This document shows, piece after piece, positions 44,102-53,335 of a stretch of 64,000 nucleotides of DNA. Both the position numbers and the translations under genes were made by a program. The DNA lies in assembly GCA_963422445.2 (NCBI GenBank), contig OY729512.2, positions 620,001 to 684,000 on the forward strand, read 5' to 3'. Every line of letters starts with the position of its first letter. Position 1 is the first letter of the stretch. The notes beneath the pieces were generated by a model. It was not told the origin of the DNA. It saw only the letters and a program-made list of their open reading frames with translations, and searched no databases. This DNA comes from G963422445 sp963422445. Lineage in GTDB: Bacteria > Pseudomonadota > Alphaproteobacteria > Thalassobaculales > Thalassobaculaceae.

Positions 44102-45634
44102 ATGTCAGATAATGCGATCTACAATGCAGCTGTCGACCTTATCGACAGAAATCTCGAAGCTAGCCGCTGTGACAAAACCGCCTTCATCGATCGTTCCGGG
44201 CGCCACAGTTATGCCGAACTGGCAGCGAAGGCCGGGCGTTTCGCCAATACGCTGACCAGACTTGGTATAGCCCGCGAATCCCGGCTTGTTCTCGTCATGC
44301 TGGATTCGGTCGATATCGTCGCCTGCTTTCTCGGCGCCATCAAGGCGGGGGTCGTGCCGATCCCGGTCAATACCCGGCTGACCTCCCGTGATTACGCCTA
44401 TATCGTCGCCGATAGCGACGCTGCCGGGCTGGTCGTCTCGCAATCCCTGATGGATACCGTGCTCGCGGATGCCGTCCCGCCGGATGTAATTCTGGTGGAC
44501 GGCGAGGATGGCGCCGGCCACGTCAAGCTCTCTGACGCGACGGAAGGCATATCCCCCGATCATGAGACCGCACCGACACGCGCCGATGACATGTGCTTCT
44601 GGCTCTATACCTCCGGCACGACAGGTGCACCCAAGGGTGTCGTCCATCTTCATTCCCATCTCATTGCAACCGCTGATCTTTATGCCCGGCCGATCCTTGG
44701 CCTTTCGGAAACCGATGTCGTGTTCTCGGCCGCAAAACTGTACTTCGCCTACGGCCTCGGTAACGCACTGACTTTTCCCCTGGCTGTCGGCGCGACCGCC
44801 ATACTTCTTGCCGGACCGCCGGAATCTCAGGCCATCTGCGACATCGTCCGGCAGGAACGGCCGACAGTATTCTTTGGCGTACCCACGCTCTATGCGATGT
44901 TGCTTGCCAGTGACGGATTGCCGGGGCCGGGCGACCACATGCTCCGGCTGTGCGTCTCGGCCGGCGAACCCTTGCCCCCAGACTTGTTAAACCGTTGGCG
45001 CGAGCGGACCGGCACCGATGTTCTCGACGGCATCGGCACGACGGAAATGCTGCACATCTTCATATCCAACCGGGCCGGAGCCGTTGTGCCCGGCGCGACA
45101 GGCCATCCGGTTCCGGGATATGACGTACGCTTGGTCAATGAGGAGGGTGGCGTTTGCGCCGCCGGCGAGATAGGTGTGCTCGAAGTTTCCGGGCCGACAG
45201 CCGCCCTCATGTACTGGGCGCAGCGGGACAAGACTAAGGACACCTTTCGCGGTCCGTGGACTCGGACTGGCGATAACTTCATCATGGACGACACCGGACT
45301 GCTCACCTATTACGGCCGCAACGACGACATGCTGAAGGTCGGCGGCATTTATGTCTCGCCTTTTGAAGTTGAGGCGGCTCTTGTCAGGCACGAACAGGTT
45401 CTTGAAGCTGCCGTTGTGGGTCATCCTGACCAAGACGACCTGATCAAACCCAAAGCTTTCGTGGTTCTGAATGACGCCGGTGCCGCATCAGACACTCTGG
45501 CGCAAGCATTGAAGGATTTTGTTCGGCAGGAACTGGCAGCATACAAGTTTCCGCGCTGGATAGAATTCGTCGACGACCTGCCAAAGACGGCGACCGGCAA
45601 GATCCAACGATTCAAGCTTCGGGTCGGGGCATGA
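44102..45634 (+). CDS. Benzoate-CoA ligase family protein
   Basis: AMP-forming acyl/aryl-CoA ligase of 510 residues. The start at ATG 44102 follows a GAGGAGC site; the longer upstream frame is Arg/Ser-rich and rejected. The AMP-binding P-loop Tyr-Thr-Ser-Gly-Thr-Thr-Gly-Ala-Pro-Lys-Gly, the adenylation motif Gly-Ile-Gly-Thr-Thr-Glu-Met, the hinge Thr-Gly-Asp-Asn and Gly-Arg-Asn-Asp-Asp-Met-Leu-Lys-Val-Gly-Gly, and the C-terminal catalytic Lys in Lys-Thr-Ala-Thr-Gly-Lys-Ile-Gln are present. Ile-Gly-Thr-Thr-Glu-Met-Leu-His is characteristic of the benzoate/aminobenzoate CoA ligase branch. The exact acid cannot be assigned. The ATGA overlap with the next hydrolase suggests one operon. Confidence 0.9.
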   Translation: MSDNAIYNAAVDLIDRNLEASRCDKTAFIDRSGRHSYAELAAKAGRFANTLTRLGIARESRLVLVMLDSVDIVACFLGAIKAGVVPIPVNTRLTSRDYAYIVADSDAAGLVVSQSLMDTVLADAVPPDVILVDGEDGAGHVKLSDATEGISPDHETAPTRADDMCFWLYTSGTTGAPKGVVHLHSHLIATADLYARPILGLSETDVVFSAAKLYFAYGLGNALTFPLAVGATAILLAGPPESQAICDIVRQERPTVFFGVPTLYAMLLASDGLPGPGDHMLRLCVSAGEPLPPDLLNRWRERTGTDVLDGIGTTEMLHIFISNRAGAVVPGATGHPVPGYDVRLVNEEGGVCAAGEIGVLEVSGPTAALMYWAQRDKTKDTFRGPWTRTGDNFIMDDTGLLTYYGRNDDMLKVGGIYVSPFEVEAALVRHEQVLEAAVVGHPDQDDLIKPKAFVVLNDAGAASDTLAQALKDFVRQELAAYKFPRWIEFVDDLPKTATGKIQRFKLRVGA

Positions 45635-46407
45635 TCGTCGACACTGGTGTTGTCAGCGCGACGATTGATGGTGTCGCGCTCGAAGTCACCTGTCACGCAC
45701 CCGGAACACCGTCTACGCCAACCCTTGTTTTCCTGCATGAAGGTTTGGGCAGCGTGTCGCTGTGGCGCGACTTTCCGCAACGTCTGGTAGCAGCTAGCGG
45801 TTGCGGTGCCTTGGTTTATTCGCGGCGCGGATACGGGAACTCCGCTTCATTGCAAAACCGGTTCGAGACGGATTACATGCACCGTGAGGCGCTTGAAACG
45901 CTGCCGGCCCTGCTTGATCACTTTGGGATCGCCGATCCAGTGCTCTATGGCCATAGCGATGGTGCATCAATCGCGCTGATCCATGCGGGCCAATCCGGAC
46001 GCGCGGTCCGCGGCCTTGTGGTCGAGGCGCCGCATGTCTTCGTCGAAGGGATATCCTTGGCTGGCGTCGAAGCGGCTCGTGCGGCGTTCGAAGCCGGCGA
46101 CTTGGGAACCCTGGCCCGGCATCATCAGGATGCAGACCGGATTTTTCGGGCCTGGAACGATGTCTGGCGCGATCCCGAGTTTCGGAACTGGTCCATCGAA
46201 GACTGTCTGCCCGCAATCCGGATCCCGGTGCTGATGATACAGGGCAGTAATGACGCATACGGAACGCTGGCTCAGCTCGATGCGATCGCAGCCAGTGTCA
46301 CGGGCTGTTGCGGACGCCTGGTGCTCCCCAATTGCGGACACAGTCCGCACCGCGAGGCCGCGGACTGTGTCCTGGATCGGGTTGTGACGTTCATGAACGG
46401 TCTCTAG
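45631..46407 (+). CDS. Alpha/beta hydrolase
   Basis: A 258-residue alpha/beta-fold hydrolase. The nucleophile elbow Gly-His-Ser-Asp-Gly, an oxyanion Phe-Leu-His-Glu-Gly-Leu-Gly near the N-terminus, an acid in Gln-Gly-Ser-Asn-Asp-Ala-Tyr-Gly and the catalytic His in Asn-Cys-Gly-His-Ser-Pro-His give a full triad. The start overlaps the ligase stop by 4 nt. Coupling to a benzoate-CoA-ligase-like gene suggests thioester or ester hydrolysis in aromatic-acid metabolism; this is inference. Confidence 0.88.
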   Translation: MIVDTGVVSATIDGVALEVTCHAPGTPSTPTLVFLHEGLGSVSLWRDFPQRLVAASGCGALVYSRRGYGNSASLQNRFETDYMHREALETLPALLDHFGIADPVLYGHSDGASIALIHAGQSGRAVRGLVVEAPHVFVEGISLAGVEAARAAFEAGDLGTLARHHQDADRIFRAWNDVWRDPEFRNWSIEDCLPAIRIPVLMIQGSNDAYGTLAQLDAIAASVTGCCGRLVLPNCGHSPHREAADCVLDRVVTFMNGL

Positions 46408-46433
46408 ACGCGAGAAGTGGAAGCGTCGGAGAC

Positions 46434-46649
46434 TTAGACGACGCGACCGGGCTTGACGGTCACGCCGTTCCGCAACGACTTGATATCGATCTGCGGGCGC
46501 CTGTACTCGCTGAACCAGCCAAAAACGTGAACCAGAAGATCCCGGTAAGCCTGGGCCCTCAATTTCCGGCCGCGGATCATCGCTTGTTCAATAACCTCCG
46601 GGGTCAGTTCGGCAACCGGATACAGCGGATCGCTACGATATTGATACAT
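46434..46649 (-). CDS. Small conserved protein (RSP_7527-like)
   Basis: A 71-residue protein with a good GGAGG site before the ATG at 46649. The helical middle part (Leu-Thr-Pro-Glu-Val-Ile-Glu-Gln-Ala, Arg-Lys-Leu-Arg-Ala-Gln-Ala-Tyr-Arg-Asp-Leu) resembles short alphaproteobacterial proteins such as the RSP_7527 group, but the match is from memory of motif style only. It is convergent with the hydrolase gene, with 26 nt between them. Function unknown. Confidence 0.6.
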   Translation of the reverse strand: MYQYRSDPLYPVAELTPEVIEQAMIRGRKLRAQAYRDLLVHVFGWFSEYRRPQIDIKSLRNGVTVKPGRVV

Positions 46650-47094
46650 AGCCTGCCTCCAACAGGAATTGCATTGATGGGAAAATGGGAAACGGCAAGC
46701 TTGGCAAAAATAGCAACCTATGGAATGGTTTTATTGCCGAATTTGCACGTATTGAGGGCAGCTATGCAAAATAATTATGCCTTTTTAGCATATATCGATG
46801 GACATTGAGCAATGGCTCCCGGCTTGCTGGGCTCTTGCGGCCACTGTAACCGTGATGGTGATGGGAAAGACTGCGCTGGTCTTGCGCCGGACCCGCTGAC
46901 CGTCCTTGACGTTTGGGTTGATTCCTGCGCGGCATACGACAATCGTGATGAAGCTTTGGCGCGGCCCAGCCGTTGACCAGAGTCCTGACGCATGGCGTTC
47001 GGTGAGGTTTCTTCAAGGCGTCAGAACCGGACCGGCGCATGCGCAAGCGTTCGACGGCGCTGCTGAAGAGATACTCGACAAATCATTGACATAA
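46650..47094. other. Intergenic region before the IS at 47095
   Basis: No gene recognised. It contains an AT-rich stretch (46700-46800) and a possible 33-residue single-helix frame at 46798-46899 without a convincing ribosome site. The left part should hold the promoter of the small minus-strand gene. Confidence 0.4.
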
Positions 47095-48473
47095 GAACCT
47101 CTTGCAAAATTCCTGCCCCCAGGGTCCGGTGAGCCCGGATCGGTCGGTTGCTTCCGGTCACCTCTGCACCTGGAGGTCGGAATCCATGGATTCGCGGTGT
47201 CTCATCAGAGACGATGAGACCAAATAGGGACCTTTGTGGACATCGGGACACGCATCTCCGGGCCACTCTCTTCGAGAGGGCTGCGAAGGGTCGGCATGCG
47301 TTGTCGGAGCCGCCCTATGGGGCGACGAGACGTATCAACGGGTCAGCCGCCAGGGCCAGGATGCCGAACATGAGATGGCAGGCGACCCTGGAATGTCCGC
47401 GGACGCGGACATGGCGCCCGCCACACTCATCCTTGAGGCGGGCGTTGGTCCTCTCGACACCGGACCGGATCCGGAACCGCACGGTCTCGGGATCGACATG
47501 GCCTATTGCACGCCGGGCCCGGGCCTCCCGGTCTCGCTCCTCCTTGAGGTCCTTGTCCCGGCGCGGATTGACATCGATGATCGGCACATGGCCAAGCCGT
47601 TCGCTCATCTGGTAGATCTCCCTGGCATCATAGGCCGCGTCCATGAGATCGTAGAGATTGGTCACACGCCCGGCGGTCATCATCGCCAGCGGGATCGCGA
47701 CCTGGCTGTCATGGACGGATGCCGAGGTGAGGACGGTCCTCAGCGGCACCCCGCAGTCTGCTGTGTCGATAGGCAGCTTGTCACCGCGCCAGGCCTCCAG
47801 GACCCCCTTGGCAGTCTTCTTTGCCCCGTGATCGCAGACCTTCGGCAGCGCGTCGAGCATCTCATCGCCCTTGCGGGGCCGGCGTTTCCCGGGCCTCGAT
47901 GGCCGTCGGGTCCCGCGACACGTGGCCGATGAGCGCATCGCCCAGTGTCTCTGCAACCAGAGCCGCGTGCATCCGCTCCGGAAGACGGGACTGCGACCAT
48001 TCGGCAAACGCCCGCGAAAATGTCGCTTCACTCGGGATCTCCGAGACACGCGACCCGCCGCACAGTCGGCGCAACGTCGGGTCCACCTTGAGCCTGTCGA
48101 TCAGGTGGCGGGTCGTCGGCAGATCCCATACCGCCTTGGCGATGACGCCACGGGCCAGCGCCCGGCGATCCTCCCGGGGTCGACCCGGACCGGTTCACAC
48201 CTCATCGACGAAGCCCTCCACCTTGACGAGATCGAGAGCTGTCACGAAGCGCTTGTGCATCTCCAGGAGAGGACCGACCGCCTCGGCCAACGCAGGGAAA
48301 AGGTCCCCTTGAAATCGGCGCCAGAGATCGGATAGGGTCGAGCCAAGGGTCATCGGGGTCACCTCCTCGGTATCTTGTTGTTGTGGAAACACAACATACC
48401 ACGAGGTGGCCCCGAAACCCAGGCCCTCGACAAGGCAAAAAACCGGTCGAGCCGGCAATTTTGCAAGAAGCTC
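47095..48473 (-). mobile_element. Insertion sequence with DDE transposase and ATAA target duplication
   Basis: Imperfect inverted repeats: GAACCTCTTGCAAAATT at 47095-47111, and its complement with two mismatches at 48457-48473. A direct ATAA repeat flanks it (47091-47094 and 48474-48477). The enclosed transposase is broken. Confidence 0.75.
47315..48353 (-). pseudogene. DDE transposase (IS4/IS5 superfamily), decayed
   Basis: It starts at ATG 48353 after GAGGAGGTGA. The N-terminus Met-Thr-Leu-Gly-Ser-Thr-Leu-Ser-Asp-Leu-Trp-Arg-Arg-Phe-Gln runs to Phe-Val-Asp-Glu-Val, then a TGA (complement of 48195-48197) followed in the same frame by Thr-Gly-Pro-Gly-Arg-Pro-Arg-Glu-Asp-Arg. A frameshift near 47875 leads into the catalytic part, with Leu-Met-Asp-Ala-Ala-Tyr-Asp-Ala, Ile-Asp-Val-Asn-Pro-Arg-Arg and Gly-Val-Glu-Arg-Thr-Asn-Ala-Arg-Leu-Lys. 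The stop is consistent with a CGA to TGA change. Non-functional. Confidence 0.8.
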
Positions 48474-48573
48474 ATAATGTAAACAAATGTGCGACATGAC
48501 AGCCCGTGATACCTGATGAACGATAGACACGGTGGCTCCGTGATCCGGTACATGGGCTGATCATATTTGGCCA

Positions 48574-48695
48574 AACCGCTTATGCACGTAGCTCCGGTTG
48601 CGAGAGTTTGCCGCGAGAAATTGACTCCTACCGGTCCATTTGGACGGTTTTCGATCAACATGTTGATCAAGCCGGAGCCAAGTGCATAAGTGGTT
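48574..48695. mobile_element. MITE copy 1, inserted in the HD gene
   Basis: A 122-bp element with about 26-bp terminal inverted repeats starting AACCGCTTATGCACGT and ending in the near-complement ...AAGTGGTT. It is flanked by the 6-bp duplication TGGCCA (48568-48573, 48696-48701). Excising it with one duplication joins Gly-Leu-Ile-Ile-Phe-Gly to Gln-Asn-Arg-Asp-Phe-Asp in frame, which proves a precise insertion. No coding capacity. The same repeats bound copy 2 at 52649. Confidence 0.85.
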
Positions 48696-48810
48696 TGGCC
48701 AAAACCGCGACTTCGACAAGGTTGAGACGGACCGCATCGCTTGGGATCTGATCAACACACCAGAATTCCACGGCTGCGTCATATCTGCCAATTGGGCTTC
48801 TCTGATCTAG

Positions 48811-49650
48811 ATAGTGTCGTCATGAGTGATGTTTATCTGTCCTATCTGTCGAACTCACTCGATGGTTCCTGGAGGCGACTCATGGGATTGGCTCATCGGC
48901 GTCACGACATTTCGGACAGGGTCTGGCTGTTGTTGGAGCCTCATCTGCCTGGTCGAGCGGGACGTTGGGGTGGCGCAGGATAATCGACGGTTCATTAATG
49001 CGATCTTCTGGATTCTGCGTACCGGCGCTCCCTGGCGTGATGTGCCGCCAGACTATGGAGACTGGAAAAATACCCATCGTCGGTTCTGTCGCTGGCGGGA
49101 CAAGGGGCTCTGGGGGGCGTTGCTGGAGCCTCTGGTGGATGAGCCGGACGATGAGTGGCTGATGATTGACGCCAGTCATCTCAAGGTCCATCCCCATGCG
49201 AGCGGTGCGGTCGGCGGCAATCAGGCGATGGGTCGCACAAAAGGGGGCTGAACACGACGCTGCACCTGGCTGTGGACGCACATGGGATGCCGGTGCGGGT
49301 GTTGGTGACCGAGGGGACGGCAGCAGATTGCAGTCAAGCGGTCGAGCTGATTGAAGGGATAGATGCCGAGTCCTTGTTGGCGGACAAGGCCTATGACACG
49401 AATGCCATCCTGTCTTATTGTGAGGAGCATGAAGTCATTTCGGCGGTTCCGCCGAAGCGCAACCGCAAGCACCCCAGAGCGTATGATGTCCATCTCTACC
49501 GGCGCCGGCATTTGGTGGAGAACGCCTTTCTGTGGCTCAAGCGCTGGCGTGGGATTGCCACGCGATACGCCAAGAATGCCGCATCGTTTCTTGCTGCGGT
49601 GCAGATTCGGTGTCTGGCGCTCTGGGCTGGTATTTCGTGACGACACTATC
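48811..49650 (+). mobile_element. IS5-family insertion sequence in the HD gene
   Basis: Inverted ends ATAGTGTCGTCA at 48811 and its complement ending at 49650 are flanked by CTAG on both sides (48807-48810, 49651-49654). The surrounding HD-gene sequence reads Gly-Phe-Ser-Asp-Leu / Phe-Pro-Gly-Ala across the junction. Confidence 0.88.
48882..49640 (+). pseudogene. IS5-family transposase with -1 slippery site and an N-terminal frameshift
   Basis: Met-Gly-Leu-Ala-His-Arg-Arg-His-Asp-Ile-Ser-Asp-Arg-Val-Trp in one frame is followed, after a break near 48970, by Gln-Asp-Asn-Arg-Arg-Phe-Ile-Asn-Ala-Ile-Phe-Trp, Arg-Thr-Gly-Ala-Pro-Trp-Arg-Asp and Asp in Met-Ile-Asp-Ala-Ser-His in a second. The run AAAAGGGGG at 49240-49248, just before a TGA, allows a -1 shift into the last frame with Leu-Ala-Asp-Lys-Ala-Tyr-Asp and Glu in Leu-Val-Glu-Asn-Ala-Phe. 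That shift is likely programmed. The first break is not and probably inactivates the gene. Confidence 0.75.
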
Positions 49651-50193
49651 TAGTTTCCCGGGCGCGACACACACATGACTTGCCCACTCGATTGACGTCT
49701 ATCACACTGCCTGACGGCTGATTGATATCATCACCAACCAACTGAAAGCCGAGACTCGGGATCCTGATCACGAACGCATTGCACTTCTTTCAGCTCTCTT
49801 GAACGACATTGGCCATAGACCGTTCAGTCACGCGTTCGATGTGGTCGCTGCAGCTGCGGGCCAGCCCGGCGACACGAAGACTGGAGTGCAGAAGTCGTCC
49901 TGGGCGAGACGGCGGTCAACACGGGATTGCGGTCTGCCGACCAGAAACTACCGGAGAAAATCGCTGGATTCCTGAAGGACAGTGAGCCAGAGGACATATA
50001 CGTCACAACCGTTTCCAGCCAATTTGACGCAGACAGAATCGACTATGTTGAGCGAAACCGGATGGCTACAGGCGTCGAATTCGACCATGTTGACCGGGAT
50101 TTGCTATTCGATTGTCTTGAGGTCGGAACTGTGACCATCGGCAGTGAGGGGCCACGCGAAACAGCATGTCTTTGTCTCGGCCCCAAAGGCCTT

Positions 50194-51089
50194 CCTGATT
50201 ACCCTCGAATCTAAGCAGTATTTAATATCGAATACTGCCATGTAACTTGATGATAGAAAGCGGACATTCACATGGCGCGCAACCAGTGCAGTTCCAGAAA
50301 GGAATCAGCCTCAACGCGTTCCTCTCCCTCTACGGCAACGAAGACCAGTGCTGCGACGCCCTCTTTCAATGGCGATGGCCGAACGGCTTTCTGTGCCCAC
50401 ATTGCGCCCATGACCGGTGCTGTCAGTTGAACACCCGAAAGCTCCAGCAGTACAACCGCTGCCATCACCAGACTTTCATCACCGCCGGGACCATCTTCGA
50501 GACCACCAAGCTCCCGCTCACGGTGTGGTTCCAGGGCCTCTACTTCATGACCCAGGACAAGAAAGGTGCATCGACGATGCCTGCCTCGGCGGCAAGCGCG
50601 GACGGGGGCACCGGGCAAGACCCCGTTCGTCGCTGCGGTCGAGACCAATGAGCAGGGACATCCGCAGCGAGTGACGCTCACCGTGGTCGAGGGCTTCCGT
50701 CTCACCGAAATCGCCGCCTGGGCGCAGCAGCACCTGGGTCCGGGCACGCAAGTGCTCTGCGATGGGCTTGACCTGCTTCAATGGCGTGACCGCGGCAGGC
50801 TGCGTGCATGAGCCGATGGTGACCGGCGGCGGGAAAGCCGCGGTCTGAGTGTCCCGAGTTTCGTTGGGTGAACACGATTCTCGGCAATATCAAGAGCGCC
50901 TTGCGTGGCACCTGTCATGCGATTCGTCCCAAGTATGCCCAGCGTGTTATCTCGCGGAGATCGTGGACCGGGTCAATCGTCGCTTCAACCTGCCCGAGAT
51001 CATCCCCGGACTGGTCTACGTGGCGCTGCGGACACCGCCGATGCCGAAGCGGCTACTCAAGTTGAGCTTAGCTTGAATGGGAATCAAGG
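50194..51089 (+). mobile_element. IS1595-family insertion sequence in the HD gene, internally deleted
   Basis: Diverged inverted ends (CCTGATTACC at 50194; CCTTGATTCC read inward from 51089) lie inside an 8-bp near-duplication: AAGGCCTT at 50186-50193, AAGGTCTT at 51090-51097. Across it the HD protein continues from Pro-Lys-Gly-Leu to Ser-Val-Ala-Glu-Glu-Tyr. Confidence 0.75.
50272..51076 (+). pseudogene. IS1595-family transposase, internally deleted and frameshifted
   Basis: The N-terminus Pro-Val-Gln-Phe-Gln-Lys-Gly-Ile-Ser-Leu-Asn-Ala-Phe, the zinc ribbon Cys-Pro-His-Cys, and Tyr-Phe-Met-Thr-Gln-Asp-Lys-Lys-Gly lead into a deletion of roughly 50 codons at 50565. Asp-Asp-Ala-Cys-Leu-Gly-Gly-Lys follows directly in another frame. 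Further frame changes at about 50765 and 50840 precede Trp-Val-Asn-Thr-Ile-Leu-Gly-Asn-Ile-Lys and the last segment. It is clearly dead and more decayed than the copy at 14957. Confidence 0.8.
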
Positions 51090-51696
51090 AAGGTCTTTCG
51101 GTGGCTGAGGAATATCTTGAAGCACGGTTCCGGCTCTGCAGGATGGTCTATATGCACAAGACCACAAGGGCGACCGAGAAAACTCTGGGAACCATTTTAG
51201 GCGGTATCGTTTCTGATACGACAAACCGCAAGCTCGCGTATCAGGAACCGGTATCGCGTTATCTGGCGGCGGAAGACCAGACCCTCGATCTCTATCTTGC
51301 TCTTGATGACTCCGCAGTTTGGTCCGCCTTTGCATTCTACCGGAAGTTTGCAAGCCAACAGGTATCGGATTTGGCATGACGGCTGCGTGACCGTGTCCTC
51401 TACAAATGTGTCGATATCGATACTACGATAGGCTAGGCGGCAATCTGTACGGCCAAAGTCCAGTACACACTGAACACATTCTTTCTGACATGGAGAAGCG
51501 AAATTCTGTTCGATGATGCATCCGCTCTGAACAAGATCTTGATAAAAATGCAGGACAATACCAGCGAACCGACTGACATCATTGCGATATCAGATATCGT
51601 AAAGACGTTTCGAGATGAAATTCGTATCCAGCGTATTTATATACCTGAACGGAGGCAAACCAAAGAACTGGAAATACTCAAAGAAAGGTTAATACA

Positions 51697-52236
51697 ATGA
51701 AGAAAGACGACAGCGTCATCGGATTGATTGCGTCGCATGGCGGTGAACTGATCAGCAGGACCCGTTTGCAAAAAGAGATCTGTCTTCCGGATCGTTGTGA
51801 TGCGAATTTCAAGTTGCGATACACTTATCATCATTATGGACGATATTCATTAGATCTTGTAGGGATATGCGCCGATGCAGAAGCCGACGGACAGATAAGG
51901 ATCGAGGAACCGGTTGGTCGACATGGTGTGCCTTATGCCGTTTTCAGTCTCGGAAAAGAGACTAGGCAACCAGAGCGGTTCGGAGACGTGCCTGCCGCGA
52001 CCACAGTTTCATTTCTGGAAAAGATGAAAAATGTGTCCGATATCGTTCTTGAGTTCGCCGCCACCATCGTTTTCTGTGCCACGAATGGAACTATTACGGC
52101 AATGGCAGGATCGGTGCGACTGAGTAAACGACAATCAGAAAGCTTTTGAAAGCAATAGAGGAACGCCTCACCAAAGCAATTGGTCTGTTGCAGGATCTTA
52201 ATTTCATAGATCAGGACGTTGCCGGAAATTCGTGAG
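51697..52236 (+). pseudogene. YwgA-like partner of the HD hydrolase, frameshifted
   Basis: It starts Met-Lys-Lys-Asp-Asp-Ser-Val-Ile-Gly-Leu-Ile-Ala-Ser-His-Gly-Gly-Glu-Leu, with Arg-Leu-Gln-Lys-Glu-Ile and His-His-Tyr-Gly-Arg-Tyr-Ser, typical of YwgA-like proteins. The open frame ends at 52149, but the conserved Glu-Trp-Asn-Tyr-Tyr-Gly-Asn-Gly-Arg-Ile segment lies in another frame from about 52080, then a TAA, then Ala-Ile-Glu-Glu-Arg-Leu-Thr-Lys-Ala-Ile-Gly-Leu-Leu-Gln-Asp-Leu to about 52236. One indel and one stop. It overlaps the HD gene by 4 nt. Confidence 0.7.
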
Positions 52237-52648
52237 AAATTTGAACGTCATTCCCATGGCCTTACCGGGTGAAAAATCGGAAACCGTCGTGAAGTAAAGG
52301 ACAGGCATCTGTGAGTTTTCTGTGCAACAGCCCCGGTTCAGGGCCCGTTTCTCCTGCCAAGAGACAAAAGTCCATCCAAAAAATTCCGAGTTTTTATCAA
52401 GATTTCTGCGATCGGCATCAACCGTGTCAACGCGGTAATCGTCGACATGTTTCCGAATTCGATGACACAAGAAGTGGAACATTGCGGATTCCGATACATT
52501 TGACCATGTCGGATTGCCAGATTGATGCCGGAATTGGCATCTCGTTCCGTCTCTCCACCGGCAGATGTCCCGGCGGATTGGGTAGAATTTCGACGGCGGG
52601 AACCCGGCAAATTTCAACAAATTCTTCAATACGTTGAAATATAATGTA
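52237..52648. other. Unassigned AT-rich stretch
   Basis: A minus frame (52713-52204) has a plausible amino-acid composition (for example Asn-Leu-Asp-Lys-Asn-Ser-Glu-Phe-Phe-Gly-Trp-Thr-Phe-Val-Ser-Trp) but no recognised family, and it runs into the MITE. It could be a remnant of a gene that followed the HD/YwgA pair. Confidence 0.35.
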
Positions 52649-52761
52649 AACCGCTTATGCACGTGGCTCCGGTGGCACACGATGTTGCCCCCAATGTCGA
52701 CTATTTCCAGCACGCCAAACGCTACATGTGCGTTTCACCGGAGCCACGTGTATAAGCGGTT
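52649..52761. mobile_element. MITE copy 2
   Basis: A 113-bp element with the same about 26-bp inverted repeats as copy 1. AACCGCTTATGCACGTGG begins at 52649 and the near-complement ends at 52761, with one mismatch between arms. It is flanked by the 6-bp duplication AATGTA (52643-52648, 52762-52767). The interior is different from copy 1, so only the ends define the family. Confidence 0.85.
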
Positions 52762-52767
52762 AATGTA

Positions 52768-53335
52768 AAATTAACCCGACGCGTCAGACCGGTTGGAGGG
52801 AACATTTGTTGTCAAGTCGCACCGCATATATGCGCATTCTGTTAGAGATTTGGTCAAACCGCTACGCCGGTGTTGCACTGAACCTACGTCATGGTTGCTG
52901 ATGCCGATAATGGTCGTCTGGCAATACTGGTACTGCCCCTGCTTTTTTGGATCGGAACAACTAAGGCACCGGCTTGGCTTTCGACATCAGCCACTCTCGC
53001 ACTCAATCGCTATTCAATCACAGGAGACTTGGCTGGCCGGCTTTCCGTCTTGGCGGTCCAGAGCACCACTTCATGCACCAGATCCGGCAATCCGGCAATT
53101 GTGTTTCGGGGTGATGACCGCGTATCTAGGATTTTCGGCCGGGTGTTGTCTGAATTTGCTGGAATACTCCGACGCCGCAAAGCGGCTTCGTTCAATGTAC
53201 GAGGCTCAATTCGTGAATTGTAGTCATCGTGATAGAAACTCGCCCGATTCGCCTTGGCGGTCAGACAGATGGATGACGAGGGTTTCGGGATTGGGTCTCG
53301 CGTGTCGATGAGTTGAGGCGCCGCCGCGCAAGGCG
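52768..53335. other. Unassigned stretch between MITE copy 2 and the IS1595-type remnant
   Basis: About 570 nt. A plus frame (52793-53311) ends with a helical-looking segment (Asp-Ala-Ala-Lys-Arg-Leu-Arg-Ser-Met-Tyr-Glu), and another frame has a hydrophobic stretch, but neither is recognised. Possibly debris of a membrane protein gene. Confidence 0.35.

Larger units (their letters stand above)
48539..51700 (+). pseudogene. HD-domain phosphohydrolase, broken by three insertions
   Basis: Pieces of one dGTPase-like HD hydrolase appear in order. Arg-Asp-Pro-Val-His-Gly-Leu-Ile-Ile-Phe-Gly (48539) is followed by the MITE, then Phe-Asp-Lys-Val-Glu-Thr-Asp-Arg-Ile-Ala-Trp-Asp-Leu (48708). Next is Leu-Arg-His-Ile-Cys-Gln-Leu-Gly-Phe-Ser-Asp-Leu up to the IS5 element, then Phe-Pro-Gly-Ala-Thr-His-Thr after it. 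Ala-Leu-Leu-Asn-Asp-Ile-Gly-His (49797) stands where the HD motif His is replaced by Asn. A long intact part to 50185 follows, then the IS1595 element, then Glu-Glu-Tyr-Leu-Glu-Ala-Arg-Phe from 51107 to a TGA at 51377-51379. The C-terminal remainder is in other frames. The stop overlaps the next gene by ATGA. Pairing with a YwgA-like gene mirrors ywfO-ywgA of Bacillus. Confidence 0.8.

Noticed and set aside
46798..46899. 33-codon frame with one hydrophobic helix
   Set aside because: No ribosome site, no recognised relatives and an AT-rich start region. A chance frame cannot be excluded.
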